Counted from the first letter of the stretch, positions 1 through 9,820 are shown. The stretch: 64,000 bases of DNA from Simiduia agarivorans SA1 = DSM 21679 (GCF_000305785.2 NC_018868.3:1974501-2038500); one strand, 5' to 3'. Program-made: numbers and translations. The notes: generated by a model not told the origin, from the sequence alone.

Positions 1-1488
1 GTAGAGTGCCAACCCGATGTAGGCAACCATGGCAAAGGTGACTAAAAAGAGTACAACCAAAACGTCTTTTCTAATCAATCGTTGAGCCAGCGGTGAGTCG
101 TAATGTGGGACCACCCCCACCAGCGGAATTTCTGGCGGCATTTGCTGTTGCAGAATCCTGGTTGAACGATAGTGAGGGTCAATCAACACAACCAGAATCA
201 AAATACCGAAAGGCGCCAAAAAGCCAAGTAACGGAGCCGCTGCCGCAAAATGAGCGTAATGAATGCCTGACGGCCGGAGAGGGAAAGTAGCGGGATCCTG
301 AATGCGATAGGTAACCCCCTGCCCCTCCTGATCCAGCGTCATGGATAAGCGGGCAGACTCTTTACGCTGGAGCATTTCCTCATAGACATCGCGTGTTACA
401 TTGTAATCCCGCGTTAACTCCGAAAGCTGAGCCTGATTCGCCGCCACCCGTTGGGCGCGCTCATGCTCCTGCTGCATGAGTTTTTCCAATGACTCCTTGC
501 GTCGCAGTTGCGCTCTTAATTCAACCTCGGCAAGCGAAACCTGCTTGCGCAGCTCTTCATACAATGGATTCTCCACTGTTTGCGAAACCACATCGCCTTC
601 GGTTTTTGCCTGCGCAATCAATGTATCGATTTCATTGATTTGTGCCCTCAGGGACACCACATCCGGATAGCTTTCCTGGTAACTCAGGAGCAACTGTTCA
701 ACATTAGCAGACAATCGAGCCCTGCGAGCCCTCAAGTCGTCCAACTGACCTTTGGCCTGGAGATACTGACCCTCGCTATCCAATTGCTGCTTTATCGTTC
801 TGATACGGGACTGGCTCTCTTCGATGGCGATATTGAGCGTTTCAACATCAATTCTGAGCTGGGCAATACGCGCACTCACAGACGCCTCGGTACCATCCAA
901 ATTATTGGACTTGAACTCTTTAAGACGTTCTTCAGCCAATTCCAGCTGCCGCTTGTATGACTGCACCTGGGCATCTATAAAATTGAATGCCCCCATGCTT
1001 TCTTCACGTTTTTTACGCTCCGTGTAGTTAATAAACAGCGTTGTTACAGCATACAAGGTCTCGAACGAATCATCCTGACTACTCGAGGTGTATGTAATGG
1101 AGAAGTAGTTTGCTTTTTCGGATTTAACCCATAAGCCATCCCGAATTCGACGCACCACCCGATCAACCTGCTCCGGCGTCATAGTCGGCGATATCTTGCC
1201 GGTTTCCCGACCTGCCGCTTCGAGAATAGAACGCCCATAAATAATTTCGCGCGCCTGCGCGGAATGATCAACCTCTGTTACCGACGCCCTACCCTTTAAC
1301 AAAGGCTCAATGATGTTGGTCACATCGGAATACAGCGAGACACTGGTGGTGTATTTGTGAGGCCATAAATAGCCCACACCTAAAATTGCAAAACTAAGCA
1401 GCACGAACATTGCAGCAGCCACAAACCGCCACCGTATAAGTTCCAGCTTCAGTGCTCGCAATAACTCTGCAATTAATACTTTATCCAT
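1..1488 (-). CDS. Wzz/GumC-like polysaccharide chain-length determinant (partial, cut by left window edge)
   Basis: Open reading frame from an ATG at 1488 that stays open to base 1 (496 codons). It has an N-terminal membrane segment (about residues 18-36), the start of a Wzz domain (KYTTSVSLYSD), a long central coiled coil (about 165-370) rich in Glu, Gln, Arg and Leu, then a Pro-rich approach (TFPLRPSG) to a second membrane segment and a basic, presumably cytoplasmic tail. This is the layout of inner-membrane chain-length regulators without a fused kinase. The early text and the length match the XrtA/PEP-CTERM-associated family (TIGR03007 type), which works with a Wza-like exporter. It lies 28 bp downstream of the Wza-type gene on the same strand, so the two are probably co-transcribed. 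A third membrane segment appears near the window edge, so few residues are probably missing. Family is fairly sure; the polymer it controls is inferred. Confidence 0.85.
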   Translation of the reverse strand, partial: MDKVLIAELLRALKLELIRWRFVAAAMFVLLSFAILGVGYLWPHKYTTSVSLYSDVTNIIEPLLKGRASVTEVDHSAQAREIIYGRSILEAAGRETGKISPTMTPEQVDRVVRRIRDGLWVKSEKANYFSITYTSSSQDDSFETLYAVTTLFINYTERKKREESMGAFNFIDAQVQSYKRQLELAEERLKEFKSNNLDGTEASVSARIAQLRIDVETLNIAIEESQSRIRTIKQQLDSEGQYLQAKGQLDDLRARRARLSANVEQLLLSYQESYPDVVSLRAQINEIDTLIAQAKTEGDVVSQTVENPLYEELRKQVSLAEVELRAQLRRKESLEKLMQQEHERAQRVAANQAQLSELTRDYNVTRDVYEEMLQRKESARLSMTLDQEGQGVTYRIQDPATFPLRPSGIHYAHFAAAAPLLGFLAPFGILILVVLIDPHYRSTRILQQQMPPEIPLVGVVPHYDSPLAQRLIRKDVLVVLFLVTFAMVAYIGLALY

Positions 1489-1516
1489 AAATCCTCTTCA
1501 CAACTGCCAATAGCAG

Positions 1517-2128
1517 TCAGAACGCCCTTTCCGGCACAGTGACAATATCGGACGGAATCAATGGGTAGTTGGTATCGGTTTTACCCTTATTGATTAAATC
1601 ATCCAGATAGATGGGATAGACCTTGGTTTCACCATTGATCCGGCGGTACAGTTTTGCGTTATTACCCGACGCAAATTCATTGGTACCACCTGCCAGCAAA
1701 ACCAGATCCAGGACCGTGATACCCTCGCGGTAAGGAATTGACTGAGGTGCCTGAACAGCCCCTGTAATACGGATGCGTCGCTGGAAATCGGCGCTGCTGG
1801 GATTTACCACGATTACGGTAACCTGGGGATTTCTCACAAAGCTTTTCAGCCCTTGGGTAATCTGGCCAGCAAGCTCTACCGGCGTGTGACCAGCGGCAAC
1901 AATGTCGCCGATAAGCGGCATAGATATCTTGCCGTCAGGGCGGACCGGCACTGCCACACTCAGCTCCTCATTGCGCCATACACTAATTTGCAGCGCATCG
2001 CCTACGCCCACGCGGTAATCGGCCACGGGAGTGTAGTCTGTTGTGGGCGGGGGCGTTACCGGCCCCTGGCTGCTGCAGGAAGCCAGCGCAAATAACAACG
2101 GCAACAGAAGGTAGCATGCAGATTTCAT
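1517..2128 (-). CDS. Wza-type polysaccharide export lipoprotein
   Basis: 203 aa. The signal peptide ends in a lipobox (LASC, Cys18), so the mature protein is probably lipidated and sent to the outer membrane. It carries the Poly_export domain (about 35-120: DYRVGVGDALQISVW, VRPDGKISMPLIGDI) followed by one SLBB domain (about 115-190: IRITGAVQAP, ITVLDLVLLAGG). At about 200 residues with one SLBB it is shorter than E. coli Wza (379 aa) and matches the compact exporters of XrtA-associated EPS loci. It follows the sugar transferase gene by 30 bp and precedes the chain-length determinant. Expected role: outer-membrane or periplasmic conduit for the EPS made by this locus. An RBS-like GGAGA lies just upstream of the ATG. 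Confidence 0.9.
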   Translation of the reverse strand: MKSACYLLLPLLFALASCSSQGPVTPPPTTDYTPVADYRVGVGDALQISVWRNEELSVAVPVRPDGKISMPLIGDIVAAGHTPVELAGQITQGLKSFVRNPQVTVIVVNPSSADFQRRIRITGAVQAPQSIPYREGITVLDLVLLAGGTNEFASGNNAKLYRRINGETKVYPIYLDDLINKGKTDTNYPLIPSDIVTVPERAF

Positions 2129-2158
2129 TCTGGTTGTCTCCTTTAACCAAGTGCGGGG

Positions 2159-3577
2159 TTATCTGACCCCTTTACCTAACAATACGATCTCGACGGTTTG
2201 AACAAGAATCTGGAGGTCCATTAAAAAACCATGATTCTTGGCGTAATAAAGGTCGTATTTCAGTTTGTTTTTGGCGTCCTCTACCGAAGCACCATAGGGA
2301 TATTTCAATTGAGCCCAGCCCATAAGACCCGGCTTCACCTTATGGCGAACATCGTAAAAAGGGATTTGCTGCTTCAGGTCTTCAACAAATTCAGGACGCT
2401 CCGGCCTTGGTCCGACAAAACTCATGTGACCCGCCAGTACATTATAGAGCTGTGGCAGTTCATCCAACCGGGTATTTCGGATAAAAGCGCCCACGCGCGT
2501 GACCCGATTATCATTTTCCTTGGCCCAGACGGCCTTACCTGCCACCTCGGCGTCTGTCCTCATGCTCCGGAACTTATAAATCCTGAATACACGTCCATTC
2601 AAGCCAACCCTCAGTTGCGAATAGAGTGCAGGGCCCTTGCTATCCAACTTTACGGCAAGCGCGGTCAACAACATTGCAGGCCAAAGCAGGGCCAGGAACA
2701 CTCCGGATACTGCCACATCGAATAAACGCTTTGCCCACGCGTGCCGGCGCGAGACCCTGAATCCATCGGAAAACAGCAACCAGGAAGGCTTGAGCGAATC
2801 AACATCAATCGCATTGAGCTCGCGTTCTTCAAAGCTCAACAGGTCTGTAGTGGGAATGCCGGACACTTTACAATCCAGTAATTCCTGCACCGGCATGCCC
2901 GTCCCCTTGTCCCGGCGTCGTTCATCAGGGGCCATCACAATCTCATGGACATCATGCTTGCGCGCCAGCGCCAACCAACTGGACTCAGGCCGCAACAACA
3001 ATTGCGGATCAACCTCCACCGGTTCCGAGCCCGCTGGCACGCAACCCACTACGGTCACCCCCAGTCTGGACGGCTGACTGGCGATGCGATTAAGCAATTC
3101 GCTCGCTTGCTGGCCCGCACCATAAACAAGGATTCTGCGCTGCAGATTGGCCAGATCAACAAAAGAGATAAACAATGCGCGAATCAGAAAGACCATCAAT
3201 GTGGCAAACAACACCCCCCAAAACAGGAGTGCGCTATCAAACAGGTTGCCGCTGGTGATTAAATCGACAATGTAGAGAGACAGGCTGCCGAGCAGGAAGA
3301 AGCTGACTATGGTGCGCAACACCATACTGGCGTAGCCCTCTCGCACCAAAGAGATATAGACGCCCATTGCCAGGGTACAGCAACTCAAGACGACCGAGAA
3401 GATTAACGCCGGGACGAGAAAACCGACATCAATGCCGGCAAATAGGGATTCACCCGACAGCACAGACGGCAATCGCACGGCCAGCCAGGCGGCCAACACC
3501 AGGGTAAAGACTTCTATTATGCCCAGTGCGAGGTAGTGCTGGTGAATATAGTGTTTATTGAGGCGAATGTAAGCCAC
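2159..3577 (-). CDS. Undecaprenyl-phosphate sugar-1-phosphate transferase (XrtA/PEP-CTERM-associated type)
   Basis: 472 aa from a GTG start at 3577, chosen because AGGGA lies 7 nt upstream; the frame stays open a further 35 codons without a better start. About five N-terminal membrane helices (to about residue 150), a Rossmann-like middle (RRILVYGAGQQASELLNRIA), and a C-terminal bacterial sugar transferase domain with KRLFDV, YKFRSMR, DELPQLYNVL, SFVGPRPERPEF and VKPGLMGWAQ. These are the signatures of WbaP/WcaJ-like polyisoprenyl-phosphate hexose-1-phosphate transferases. The enzyme starts each repeat unit on the lipid carrier at the inner membrane. Length and layout match the TIGR03013 group found with exosortase A loci. 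It is the first gene of the leftward EPS transcription unit. The sugar transferred cannot be read from sequence. Confidence 0.92.
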   Translation of the reverse strand: MAYIRLNKHYIHQHYLALGIIEVFTLVLAAWLAVRLPSVLSGESLFAGIDVGFLVPALIFSVVLSCCTLAMGVYISLVREGYASMVLRTIVSFFLLGSLSLYIVDLITSGNLFDSALLFWGVLFATLMVFLIRALFISFVDLANLQRRILVYGAGQQASELLNRIASQPSRLGVTVVGCVPAGSEPVEVDPQLLLRPESSWLALARKHDVHEIVMAPDERRRDKGTGMPVQELLDCKVSGIPTTDLLSFEERELNAIDVDSLKPSWLLFSDGFRVSRRHAWAKRLFDVAVSGVFLALLWPAMLLTALAVKLDSKGPALYSQLRVGLNGRVFRIYKFRSMRTDAEVAGKAVWAKENDNRVTRVGAFIRNTRLDELPQLYNVLAGHMSFVGPRPERPEFVEDLKQQIPFYDVRHKVKPGLMGWAQLKYPYGASVEDAKNKLKYDLYYAKNHGFLMDLQILVQTVEIVLLGKGVR

Positions 3578-3712
3578 CCGAAAATCCCTTTGATCGCTAC
3601 GTCCTGACTGTACTTCGCATGCCACCGTTACGGGCCCGGGGCCATCATTGACTGCATACGGTATACCCTTGCTTACCCACACAAACAGCGCGGATTTAAA
3701 GGTTAGCCCGCT

Positions 3713-3743
3713 ATTATAGACTTTTTTATGACAATTTCCTCAA
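3713..3743 (-). promoter_or_regulatory. Candidate promoter of the leftward EPS genes
   Basis: On the minus strand a perfect TATAAT (3713-3718) lies about 135 bp upstream of the GTG start of the sugar transferase gene. The best -35 match is TTGAGG (3738-3743) at a long 19-nt spacing, so the -10 carries the call. The remaining 3578-3870 divergent gap is A+T-rich; I saw no JUMPstart/ops element in it. Confidence 0.4.
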
Positions 3744-3870
3744 CCTAAAGCATGAATAAAGAGTGGCTCACCTAGCACTATCGTTCAGACGCGGATTATC
3801 GGAAAATGTGGTACCGTACGCGCCTCTCAAAACCTCCCGTATAAAGACTTACGATCACGGATAGTATCTT

Positions 3871-5145
3871 ATGTTCAACCCCTCTCCCTCTGTTTGCGTT
3901 ATCGGCCTGGGCTACGTAGGACTACCGCTCGCAGTGGAATTTGGCAAGCAGGTCAATACACTTGGGTTTGACATCCACCAACGGCGGATTACTGAGCTCA
4001 ATGCAGGCAAAGACCATACACTGGAGCTGAGCAGCGCAGAGCTGGCGGCGGCCACACACATCCGCTATACCGCCAACGAGGAAGAGATCAAGGCCTGTGA
4101 CGTCTATATCGTAACTGTCCCTACCCCGATCACAGACGCCAAACAACCCGATCTGACGCCGCTACAAAAGGCCTCTGAGCTGTTGGGCAGGGTCATTGGC
4201 AAGAACAGTATCGTGGTATTCGAATCCACCGTTTATCCGGGCTGCACAGAAGAATATTGCATTCCTATTATCGAACGGGTTTCGGGCCTGGCTTTCAATC
4301 AGGATTTTTACGCCGGTTACAGTCCCGAGCGGATCAACCCGGGTGACAAGGCCCACCGGGTCCACAATATTGTCAAGGTCACATCCGGCTCAACGCCGGA
4401 GGTGGCCGACTATGTGGACGCCCTTTATCGGCGGGTTGTCACGGTGGGCACCCACAAGGCCAGCTCAATCAAGGTGGCTGAAGCCGCCAAAGTCATTGAA
4501 AACACGCAGCGCGACATCAATATCGCCCTGGTGAACGAACTGGCGCTGATATTCAAGCGCCTGAATATCGACACCCTGGAGGTGCTGGAGGCTGCAGGCA
4601 CCAAATGGAACTTCCTGCCGTTCAGGCCCGGACTGGTGGGCGGCCACTGCATCAGCGTGGACCCCTATTACCTGACCCATAAGGCCCAGCAGGTTGGCTA
4701 CAACCCCGAGGTGATTCTCGCCGGCCGCCGCATCAATGACAGCATGGGCGGGTTTGTCGCAGAAACCGTGATCAAGATGATGACCCAGCGCCGCATCCAT
4801 GTGGTGGGATCCCGCATATTGTTGATGGGACTGGCCTTCAAAGAAAACTGCCCGGATCTGCGCAACACCCGGGTGGTCGACATTGTTGCCGAGCTGAAGA
4901 CCTATCACGCAGACATTGATATCTACGACCCCTGGGTTGACCCGGCCGAAGCCGAACACGAGTACGGACTGACAATGCTGGAGACCCCTCAGGCCAACAA
5001 TTACGATGCCATTATCATCTGCGTTGGTCATCAGCAGTTCCGCGACATGGGTGCGGCCGACATCCGCAAACTGGGCAAAAGCAGTTCCGTGCTATTCGAC
5101 GTAAAGCACATTCTACCCAAGGATGAAGTAGACGGACGCCTCTAG
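3871..5145 (+). CDS. tviB: TviB-type UDP-N-acetylhexosamine 6-dehydrogenase
   Basis: 424 aa. Nucleotide-sugar dehydrogenase of the UDP-Glc/UDP-ManNAc family that oxidises C6 of a UDP-sugar to the uronic acid using two NAD+. Visible: N-terminal NAD-binding GLGYVG (12-17), the central dimer domain with [11 protein letters not shown] (about 150-160), and the catalytic Cys260 in [12 protein letters not shown]. The C-terminal UDP-binding domain contains [14 protein letters not shown]. The N-terminal text ([19 protein letters not shown]) and the SPERINPGD block are typical of TviB/WbpO, which make UDP-GlcNAcA or UDP-GalNAcA, rather than of UDP-glucose dehydrogenase. It is followed 25 bp later by a UDP-uronate epimerase-like gene, the same pairing as tviB-tviC in the Vi antigen locus. 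Family sure; exact epimer inferred. Confidence 0.9.
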   Translation: MFNPSPSVCVIGLGYVGLPLAVEFGKQVNTLGFDIHQRRITELNAGKDHTLELSSAELAAATHIRYTANEEEIKACDVYIVTVPTPITDAKQPDLTPLQKASELLGRVIGKNSIVVFESTVYPGCTEEYCIPIIERVSGLAFNQDFYAGYSPERINPGDKAHRVHNIVKVTSGSTPEVADYVDALYRRVVTVGTHKASSIKVAEAAKVIENTQRDINIALVNELALIFKRLNIDTLEVLEAAGTKWNFLPFRPGLVGGHCISVDPYYLTHKAQQVGYNPEVILAGRRINDSMGGFVAETVIKMMTQRRIHVVGSRILLMGLAFKENCPDLRNTRVVDIVAELKTYHADIDIYDPWVDPAEAEHEYGLTMLETPQANNYDAIIICVGHQQFRDMGAADIRKLGKSSSVLFDVKHILPKDEVDGRL

Positions 5146-5170
5146 CGCGCATCAACAGGGAGTTAACAAA

Positions 5171-6178
5171 ATGAAAGTAATGGTCACTGGCGCAGCCGGG
5201 TTTATTGGTTCAACGCTGTCCCACCGGCTGCTGGCAAGGGGCGATGAGGTTATCGGTGTCGATAACCTGAACGACTATTATGACGTTACCCTCAAACACG
5301 CTCGTCTGGACCGCCTGACCTCGCAGCCCGGTTTTCAGTTCGCCAAGCTGGCGATTGAAGACAAAGCCGCTGTCGATAAAGTCTACCGGGAGCACAAACC
5401 CGACCGGGTCGTGAATCTGGCCGCGCAGGCCGGCGTGCGCTATTCACTGGAAAACCCCCAAGCCTATATCGATGCAAATATCACGGGTTTCCTGAATATC
5501 CTTGAGGCTTGCCGCCATCAGGGCACAGATCATCTGGTCTATGCGTCCAGCAGTTCTGTTTACGGCGCAAATACAGCGATGCCGTTTTCAGTGCACAACA
5601 ACGTAGATCACCCCGTGAGCCTGTACGCCGCCAGCAAAAAAGCCAACGAACTGATGGCCCATACCTACAGCCACTTGTTCAACATCCCCACCACTGGCCT
5701 GCGGTTCTTTACCGTGTATGGCCCGTGGGGCCGCCCGGATATGGCACTGTTCATTTTTACCCGGAAGATACTGGCTGGCGAGCCCATTGATGTATTCAAC
5801 TACGGCAAGCACCAGCGCGACTTCACTTACATTGATGATATCGTCGAAGGCGTGGTGCGCACGCTGGATCACATAGCGCCAGCTAATAGCAACTGGAGCG
5901 GTGACAGCCCCGATCCGGCCACCTCCAAGGCACCGTACCGGTTATACAACATCGGCAGCAACAACCCGGTAGAGCTACTGCGCTACATTGAGATTCTGGA
6001 AAACTGCCTGGGCAAGAAAGCCCAGATGAACCTGCTGCCATTGCAAGCAGGTGATGTGCCCGCAACCTATGCCGATGTTGATGCATTGATTGACGATGTG
6101 GATTACAAACCCACAACCCCCATCGAAGTGGGCATTGAACACTTCGTCAAATGGTACCGGGATTACTATAAAGTCTGA
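5171..6178 (+). CDS. UDP-uronate 4-epimerase-like NAD-dependent epimerase
   Basis: 335 aa extended short-chain dehydrogenase/reductase. Visible: NAD-binding TGAAGFIG (6-13), the Ser cluster YASSSSVYG (about 124-132) and the catalytic YxxxK (Tyr152, Lys156 in YAASKK). The segment [20 protein letters not shown] is characteristic of the UDP-glucuronate 4-epimerase (LspL/GlaE) branch. It probably inverts C4 of the UDP-uronic acid made by the upstream dehydrogenase. The family is known for UDP-GlcA, while the neighbour is predicted to supply an N-acetylhexosaminuronic acid, so the true substrate is open. The ATG has GGGAG 9 nt upstream, and the gene sits in a tight row with the dehydrogenase and deacetylase. 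Confidence 0.88.
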   Translation: MKVMVTGAAGFIGSTLSHRLLARGDEVIGVDNLNDYYDVTLKHARLDRLTSQPGFQFAKLAIEDKAAVDKVYREHKPDRVVNLAAQAGVRYSLENPQAYIDANITGFLNILEACRHQGTDHLVYASSSSVYGANTAMPFSVHNNVDHPVSLYAASKKANELMAHTYSHLFNIPTTGLRFFTVYGPWGRPDMALFIFTRKILAGEPIDVFNYGKHQRDFTYIDDIVEGVVRTLDHIAPANSNWSGDSPDPATSKAPYRLYNIGSNNPVELLRYIEILENCLGKKAQMNLLPLQAGDVPATYADVDALIDDVDYKPTTPIEVGIEHFVKWYRDYYKV

Positions 6179-6216
6179 GCAGGGACCGTAACGTGAGTAA
6201 AGCCAGGGAAACGGCA

Positions 6217-7089
6217 ATGAAAAATGCCATGACGATTGATGTGGAAGATTATTTCCACGTTGCCGCCTTCAAGGATGTGATAAACCCCGACGACTGGGGC
6301 CAATGGCCGAGCCGGTCAGATGCCAGTACCCGCCGCATCCTGGATCTTTTCGATGAAGCCGGTATAAAAGCGACATTTTTTGTGCTCGGCTGGGTGGCCG
6401 AACGCAATGGCGCTCTGGTGCAAGAGATCGCACGAAGAGGCCATGAAGTCGCCTCCCATGGCTACAGCCATCAGCTGATCTATTCGCAAACACCCGACGT
6501 GTTCAGAGCGGAAACCCACCGCTCCAAAGCGATTCTGGAAGACGCCCTGGGGACCGCGGTCACCGGATACCGCGCGGCCAGTTATTCAATTACCCGCAAA
6601 TCACTCTGGGCAATCGAAATATTGGCTGACCTCGGCTTCCAGTGGGACTCGAGCATTTTCCCGACCCGCCATGACAACTATGGCATCCCCGGCAGCCCTG
6701 AACAGCCGTATCAGATTGCGACCCCGGCGGGCGGTCGTATTACCGAGTTCCCGCTCACCATGGCCAAGCTCGGGCCGCTGAAACTGCCTGCCGCCGGCGG
6801 CGGCTACTTCAGGCAATACCCCTATTGGCTGTCCCGCTTATTGTTTAACCGCGCCAGCGAAAACGGCCAGCGCCCGCAGATATTTTATTTGCACCCCTGG
6901 GAAATAGACCCCGATCAACCCCGGATACCGGGTGCAAGCTGGTTTTCCCGATTCCGTCATTACACCAATTTGGCGCGCTGTGAAAATCGCCTGAAAAAAC
7001 TGCTTCGGGATTTTGAGTTCGGCACCATGAGCGAATGCCTGCAAGCTGAGGACTTGACCACCATTGCGCTGGCAGACCTTAAAGCTTAA
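6217..7089 (+). CDS. Polysaccharide deacetylase with DUF3473 tail (XrtA-associated type)
   Basis: 290 aa from ATG 6217 (AGGGA 7 nt upstream); a GTG at 6193 with an equally good AGGGA would add 8 residues. NodB-fold carbohydrate esterase family 4: TIDVEDYFH supplies the paired acidic residues, ATFFVLGW the next strand, and SHGYSH the H-x3-H metal ligands; RAASYSIT follows. The C-terminal part (YFRQYPYWLS, FYLHPWEIDP) is the DUF3473 extension seen in exosortase A-associated deacetylases (TIGR03006). Family members remove N-acetyl groups from GlcNAc-type residues. No signal peptide is visible, so it may act in the cytoplasm or on a lipid-linked intermediate. Together with the sugar transferase, exporter and chain-length protein it marks this as an XrtA-type EPS locus. 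Confidence 0.88.
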   Translation: MKNAMTIDVEDYFHVAAFKDVINPDDWGQWPSRSDASTRRILDLFDEAGIKATFFVLGWVAERNGALVQEIARRGHEVASHGYSHQLIYSQTPDVFRAETHRSKAILEDALGTAVTGYRAASYSITRKSLWAIEILADLGFQWDSSIFPTRHDNYGIPGSPEQPYQIATPAGGRITEFPLTMAKLGPLKLPAAGGGYFRQYPYWLSRLLFNRASENGQRPQIFYLHPWEIDPDQPRIPGASWFSRFRHYTNLARCENRLKKLLRDFEFGTMSECLQAEDLTTIALADLKA

Positions 7090-7091
7090 AG

Positions 7092-7125
7092 GCTCACGGC
7101 CCGCCCACGGCAATGCGCCGTGAGC
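7092..7125. terminator. Inverted repeat between convergent genes
   Basis: A 9-bp perfect stem (GCTCACGGC / GCCGTGAGC) with a 16-nt loop just after the deacetylase stop codon. A GTTTT follows 5 nt later on the plus strand. It could end both the deacetylase and manC transcripts, but it lacks a classical U-run. Confidence 0.4.
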
Positions 7126-7168
7126 GATGGGTTTTAGCCGGTACAAGATCAGGCGTCCTCAGGCGCCA

Positions 7169-8569
7169 CTAATTTCTGCCATAGCGATCGTCAAATCGCA
7201 CAATATCGTCTTCCCCGAGGTATCCGCCGGTTTGGATCTCTATTAATTCCAACGGAATTTTGCCCGGGTTTTCGAGGGAATGAACTTCACCGATAGGGAT
7301 GTAGGTCGATTCGTTTTCACTGATTAACAGTGACTTGTCACCCACCTGCACCTTTGCCGTTCCTTGCACGACCACCCAATGTTCCGCACGGTGGTGATGC
7401 ATTTGGGTTGACAATTTCTGCCCCGGTTTTACGGTAATGCGTTTCACCTGATAGCGCTCACCGGTACCCAAACCATGAAACTTACCCCATGGCCGGTGGA
7501 CCTCTTTATGCCAGTCAATTTCTGGCCGACCTGATTGTGCGAGCTTATCGACAATCTTTTTTACATCCTGCGCGCGATCCGGTGTTGTCACCATTACCGC
7601 ATCTTCGGTCTCAACGATAATGAGATTGTCCACACCCACTGCCGTAACGAGACGTGAACGGGCGTTGATCAGTGTATTGCTGCAATCCAGCGCGTGCACA
7701 TCACCGCTGTATACATTGTTCTGCTCATCAGGGGTGTTGATAGCCCATAACGCTGACCAGCTGCCGACATCGTTCCATATGGACGGAAAACGAACTACGC
7801 AGCCATTGCGCGTGTGCTCCATGACGGCATAATCCACAGAAATGGACTTCATGGCACAGAAGGGCGCCGCTGCCACGCGGGTAAAAGTGAGATCACTTTC
7901 TGCCCCGGCAATCGCCTCGGCACTTAAGCTGACGATGTCGGGCTCGTTTTTGCCTAATTCGGTCAAATAGGTGTCCGCCCGGAACAGGAACATTCCGCTG
8001 TTCCAAAGGTAGCTGCCGTCCGCCAGGTAAGCCTCGGCCCGGGCCAGGTCTGGTTTTTCGACAAATTCGGCAATATCCGCCACTGGCGCATTAGACGCGG
8101 CCTTAATGTAACCATAACCGGTTTCCGGCGCATCGGGCTCTATCCCAAACGTCACCAGCCTTCCCGACTGGGCTTCAGCCTGCGCTGTCTGCACCAGCGA
8201 TAAAAAGGCCGCATCATCGGCGATCGCATGATCGGATGGCAGCACCAACAAACTCGCATCGGGATCTTCCTCCTTCGCAATATGCGCCGCCAGCGCAATA
8301 GCAGGCGCAGTGTTACGACCTTCTGGCTCTAATACTATCGCATGAGGCGCTACCCCCAAGGCACGTAACTGCTCCGCAATCAGAAACCGGTGCTCTTCAT
8401 TGCAGATCACAATCGGCGCCGCCTTGAGCGGCAAACAGCGCTTGAGGGTAGCCTGCAACAGGCTCAGGCCCTCACCTTGCAAATCGATACATTGCTTTGG
8501 AAAACGCGACCGGGACAAGGGCCAAAGACGACTGCCGACCCCACCTGCAAGCACCACAGGAAATAACAT
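7169..8569 (-). CDS. manC: Mannose-1-phosphate guanylyltransferase / mannose-6-phosphate isomerase
   Basis: 466 aa from ATG 8569, chosen because GAGAGGA lies about 8 nt upstream; the frame extends 26 codons further without a suitable start. N-terminal nucleotidyltransferase with FPVVLAGGVGSRLWPLSR (about 3-20, pyrophosphorylase signature) and FVEKPD; the C-terminal type II phosphomannose isomerase cupin has MHHHRAEHWVVVQG and PLELIEIQTGGYLGEDDIVR. The dual-domain length (usually 465-485) is complete. It makes GDP-mannose from mannose-6-phosphate (with a phosphomannomutase not seen here), so mannose or a derived sugar such as fucose or rhamnose is likely in the polymer. It stands alone on its strand, divergent from the acyltransferase gene and convergent with the deacetylase gene. 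Confidence 0.93.
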   Translation of the reverse strand: MLFPVVLAGGVGSRLWPLSRSRFPKQCIDLQGEGLSLLQATLKRCLPLKAAPIVICNEEHRFLIAEQLRALGVAPHAIVLEPEGRNTAPAIALAAHIAKEEDPDASLLVLPSDHAIADDAAFLSLVQTAQAEAQSGRLVTFGIEPDAPETGYGYIKAASNAPVADIAEFVEKPDLARAEAYLADGSYLWNSGMFLFRADTYLTELGKNEPDIVSLSAEAIAGAESDLTFTRVAAAPFCAMKSISVDYAVMEHTRNGCVVRFPSIWNDVGSWSALWAINTPDEQNNVYSGDVHALDCSNTLINARSRLVTAVGVDNLIIVETEDAVMVTTPDRAQDVKKIVDKLAQSGRPEIDWHKEVHRPWGKFHGLGTGERYQVKRITVKPGQKLSTQMHHHRAEHWVVVQGTAKVQVGDKSLLISENESTYIPIGEVHSLENPGKIPLELIEIQTGGYLGEDDIVRFDDRYGRN

Positions 8570-8744
8570 GACTTGATTCCTCTCAAATCCCTTTGCAAAT
8601 GCGGCATTATACCTTTGAAGGCCTTCCAGACACAGGCAACCACACAATTAGTGCCAGTGTACCACAATGAGTGGTATTATCTGGGCCATACTGTCTGTTA
8701 CATCCAGCCAAGAAGGCGCAGTTAAAAAAGGAACTTTGCCAATC

Positions 8745-9800
8745 ATGACGACGGGCAACTTCAGCTTTCAGTACGTATGGGGCGCCGAGGGTCTGCTCAC
8801 CATCCGGGAGGCTTGGGAGCATCTGACAGATGCCAATCCTGTGCGCCGGTTTTTTACCGACTGGGCATGGTATTACCTGTTAGAGACACAGCTGAACGAG
8901 CGCCCCTTCCTCTATATCGTCTGCTCACAACAGAATCAGATACGCGCCATTCTGCCTCTGGAGCAAACCCAGCAAAAACGCGGCCCAATAGAACTCAAAG
9001 CCCTGCGCACACCAAAATCCGCAGCGCTGAACCTGTATGACATTGTCACAGATACAGCTACCGACCCGTCGCTGATAAATGAGCTCTTACACAGTCTGTC
9101 GCTCAGCGCAAAGGTCAGCTGGGATCTACTGGACCTGGAGTTGATTCCGGCCAGTGGTGACCTGGCAAGCCTTATCGGCAACGCCGGGCTTACACTGGAT
9201 CGAATGGGAGCAAGTTACTACGCGGAAAGCCAATCCATTCACACGCTGTCCAAAAAACAACTCAGAAACGCTGAGCGCCTGAAACGAAAGGCCACAGAAG
9301 ACTTCGGACCCGTAAGAATAGAGCAGGCAACTACGCCAGCAGAACTGGACCAGGCGTATAATTTGCTTTTGGACCTGGAGAGTTCTGGCTGGAAAGGCGA
9401 ACGCGGCACAGCCATTATTCATGACGTTAGTCTGAATAATTTTTACCGAGCGCTGCTATCTGAGTACGGCACAGCTAATACTGCTGCGATTCATATACTC
9501 TATTTTGGCACACACCCTGTAGCAGGCGAGCTGATGCTCCGCATAGAGAACAGCCTGCAGATTTTGAAAATCGGATTCGATGATACGTTTCGCGCTTACG
9601 GGCCCGGCACCATATTGATGTCAGAAACACTGCAATCCTGCGCCACTGGCGAAGCAGAAAACGTACACCTGGTGACTGCTCCAAGCTGGGCAGAGCGCTG
9701 GCACCTACAGGAAGATCCGGTCATGACATTCCACAACTACAATAAGACTACACGCTCACTGCTTTTCAGGGCAGCTAAGCGCGCTGCCAAAATTATCTAA
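8745..9800 (+). CDS. FemAB/BioF2-like GNAT-fold acyltransferase
   Basis: 351 aa from ATG 8745 (AAGGAA about 12 nt upstream); an ATG at 8667 is in frame but has no RBS. The body carries the Acetyltransf_6 (BioF2-like) GNAT fold: KKQLRNAERLKRK, LLLDLESSGWKGERGTAI, and the C-terminal strand pair with KIGFDDTFRAYGPGTILMSE. Proteins of this type in EPS loci are thought to transfer acyl or aminoacyl groups to sugars or their lipid-linked precursors; no substrate can be read here. It opens a rightward run with the carbamoyltransferase, membrane protein, caspase-like protein and GNAT-formyltransferase, with gaps of 20, 5, -14 and 41 bp. Confidence 0.75.
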   Translation: MTTGNFSFQYVWGAEGLLTIREAWEHLTDANPVRRFFTDWAWYYLLETQLNERPFLYIVCSQQNQIRAILPLEQTQQKRGPIELKALRTPKSAALNLYDIVTDTATDPSLINELLHSLSLSAKVSWDLLDLELIPASGDLASLIGNAGLTLDRMGASYYAESQSIHTLSKKQLRNAERLKRKATEDFGPVRIEQATTPAELDQAYNLLLDLESSGWKGERGTAIIHDVSLNNFYRALLSEYGTANTAAIHILYFGTHPVAGELMLRIENSLQILKIGFDDTFRAYGPGTILMSETLQSCATGEAENVHLVTAPSWAERWHLQEDPVMTFHNYNKTTRSLLFRAAKRAAKII

Positions 9801-9820
9801 CGGCAACTCAGGGATCAGAA

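Noticed and set aside
3578..3870. JUMPstart/ops element (GGCGGTAG) for RfaH control of the EPS genes
   Set aside because: No such octamer seen in either strand of the divergent gap.
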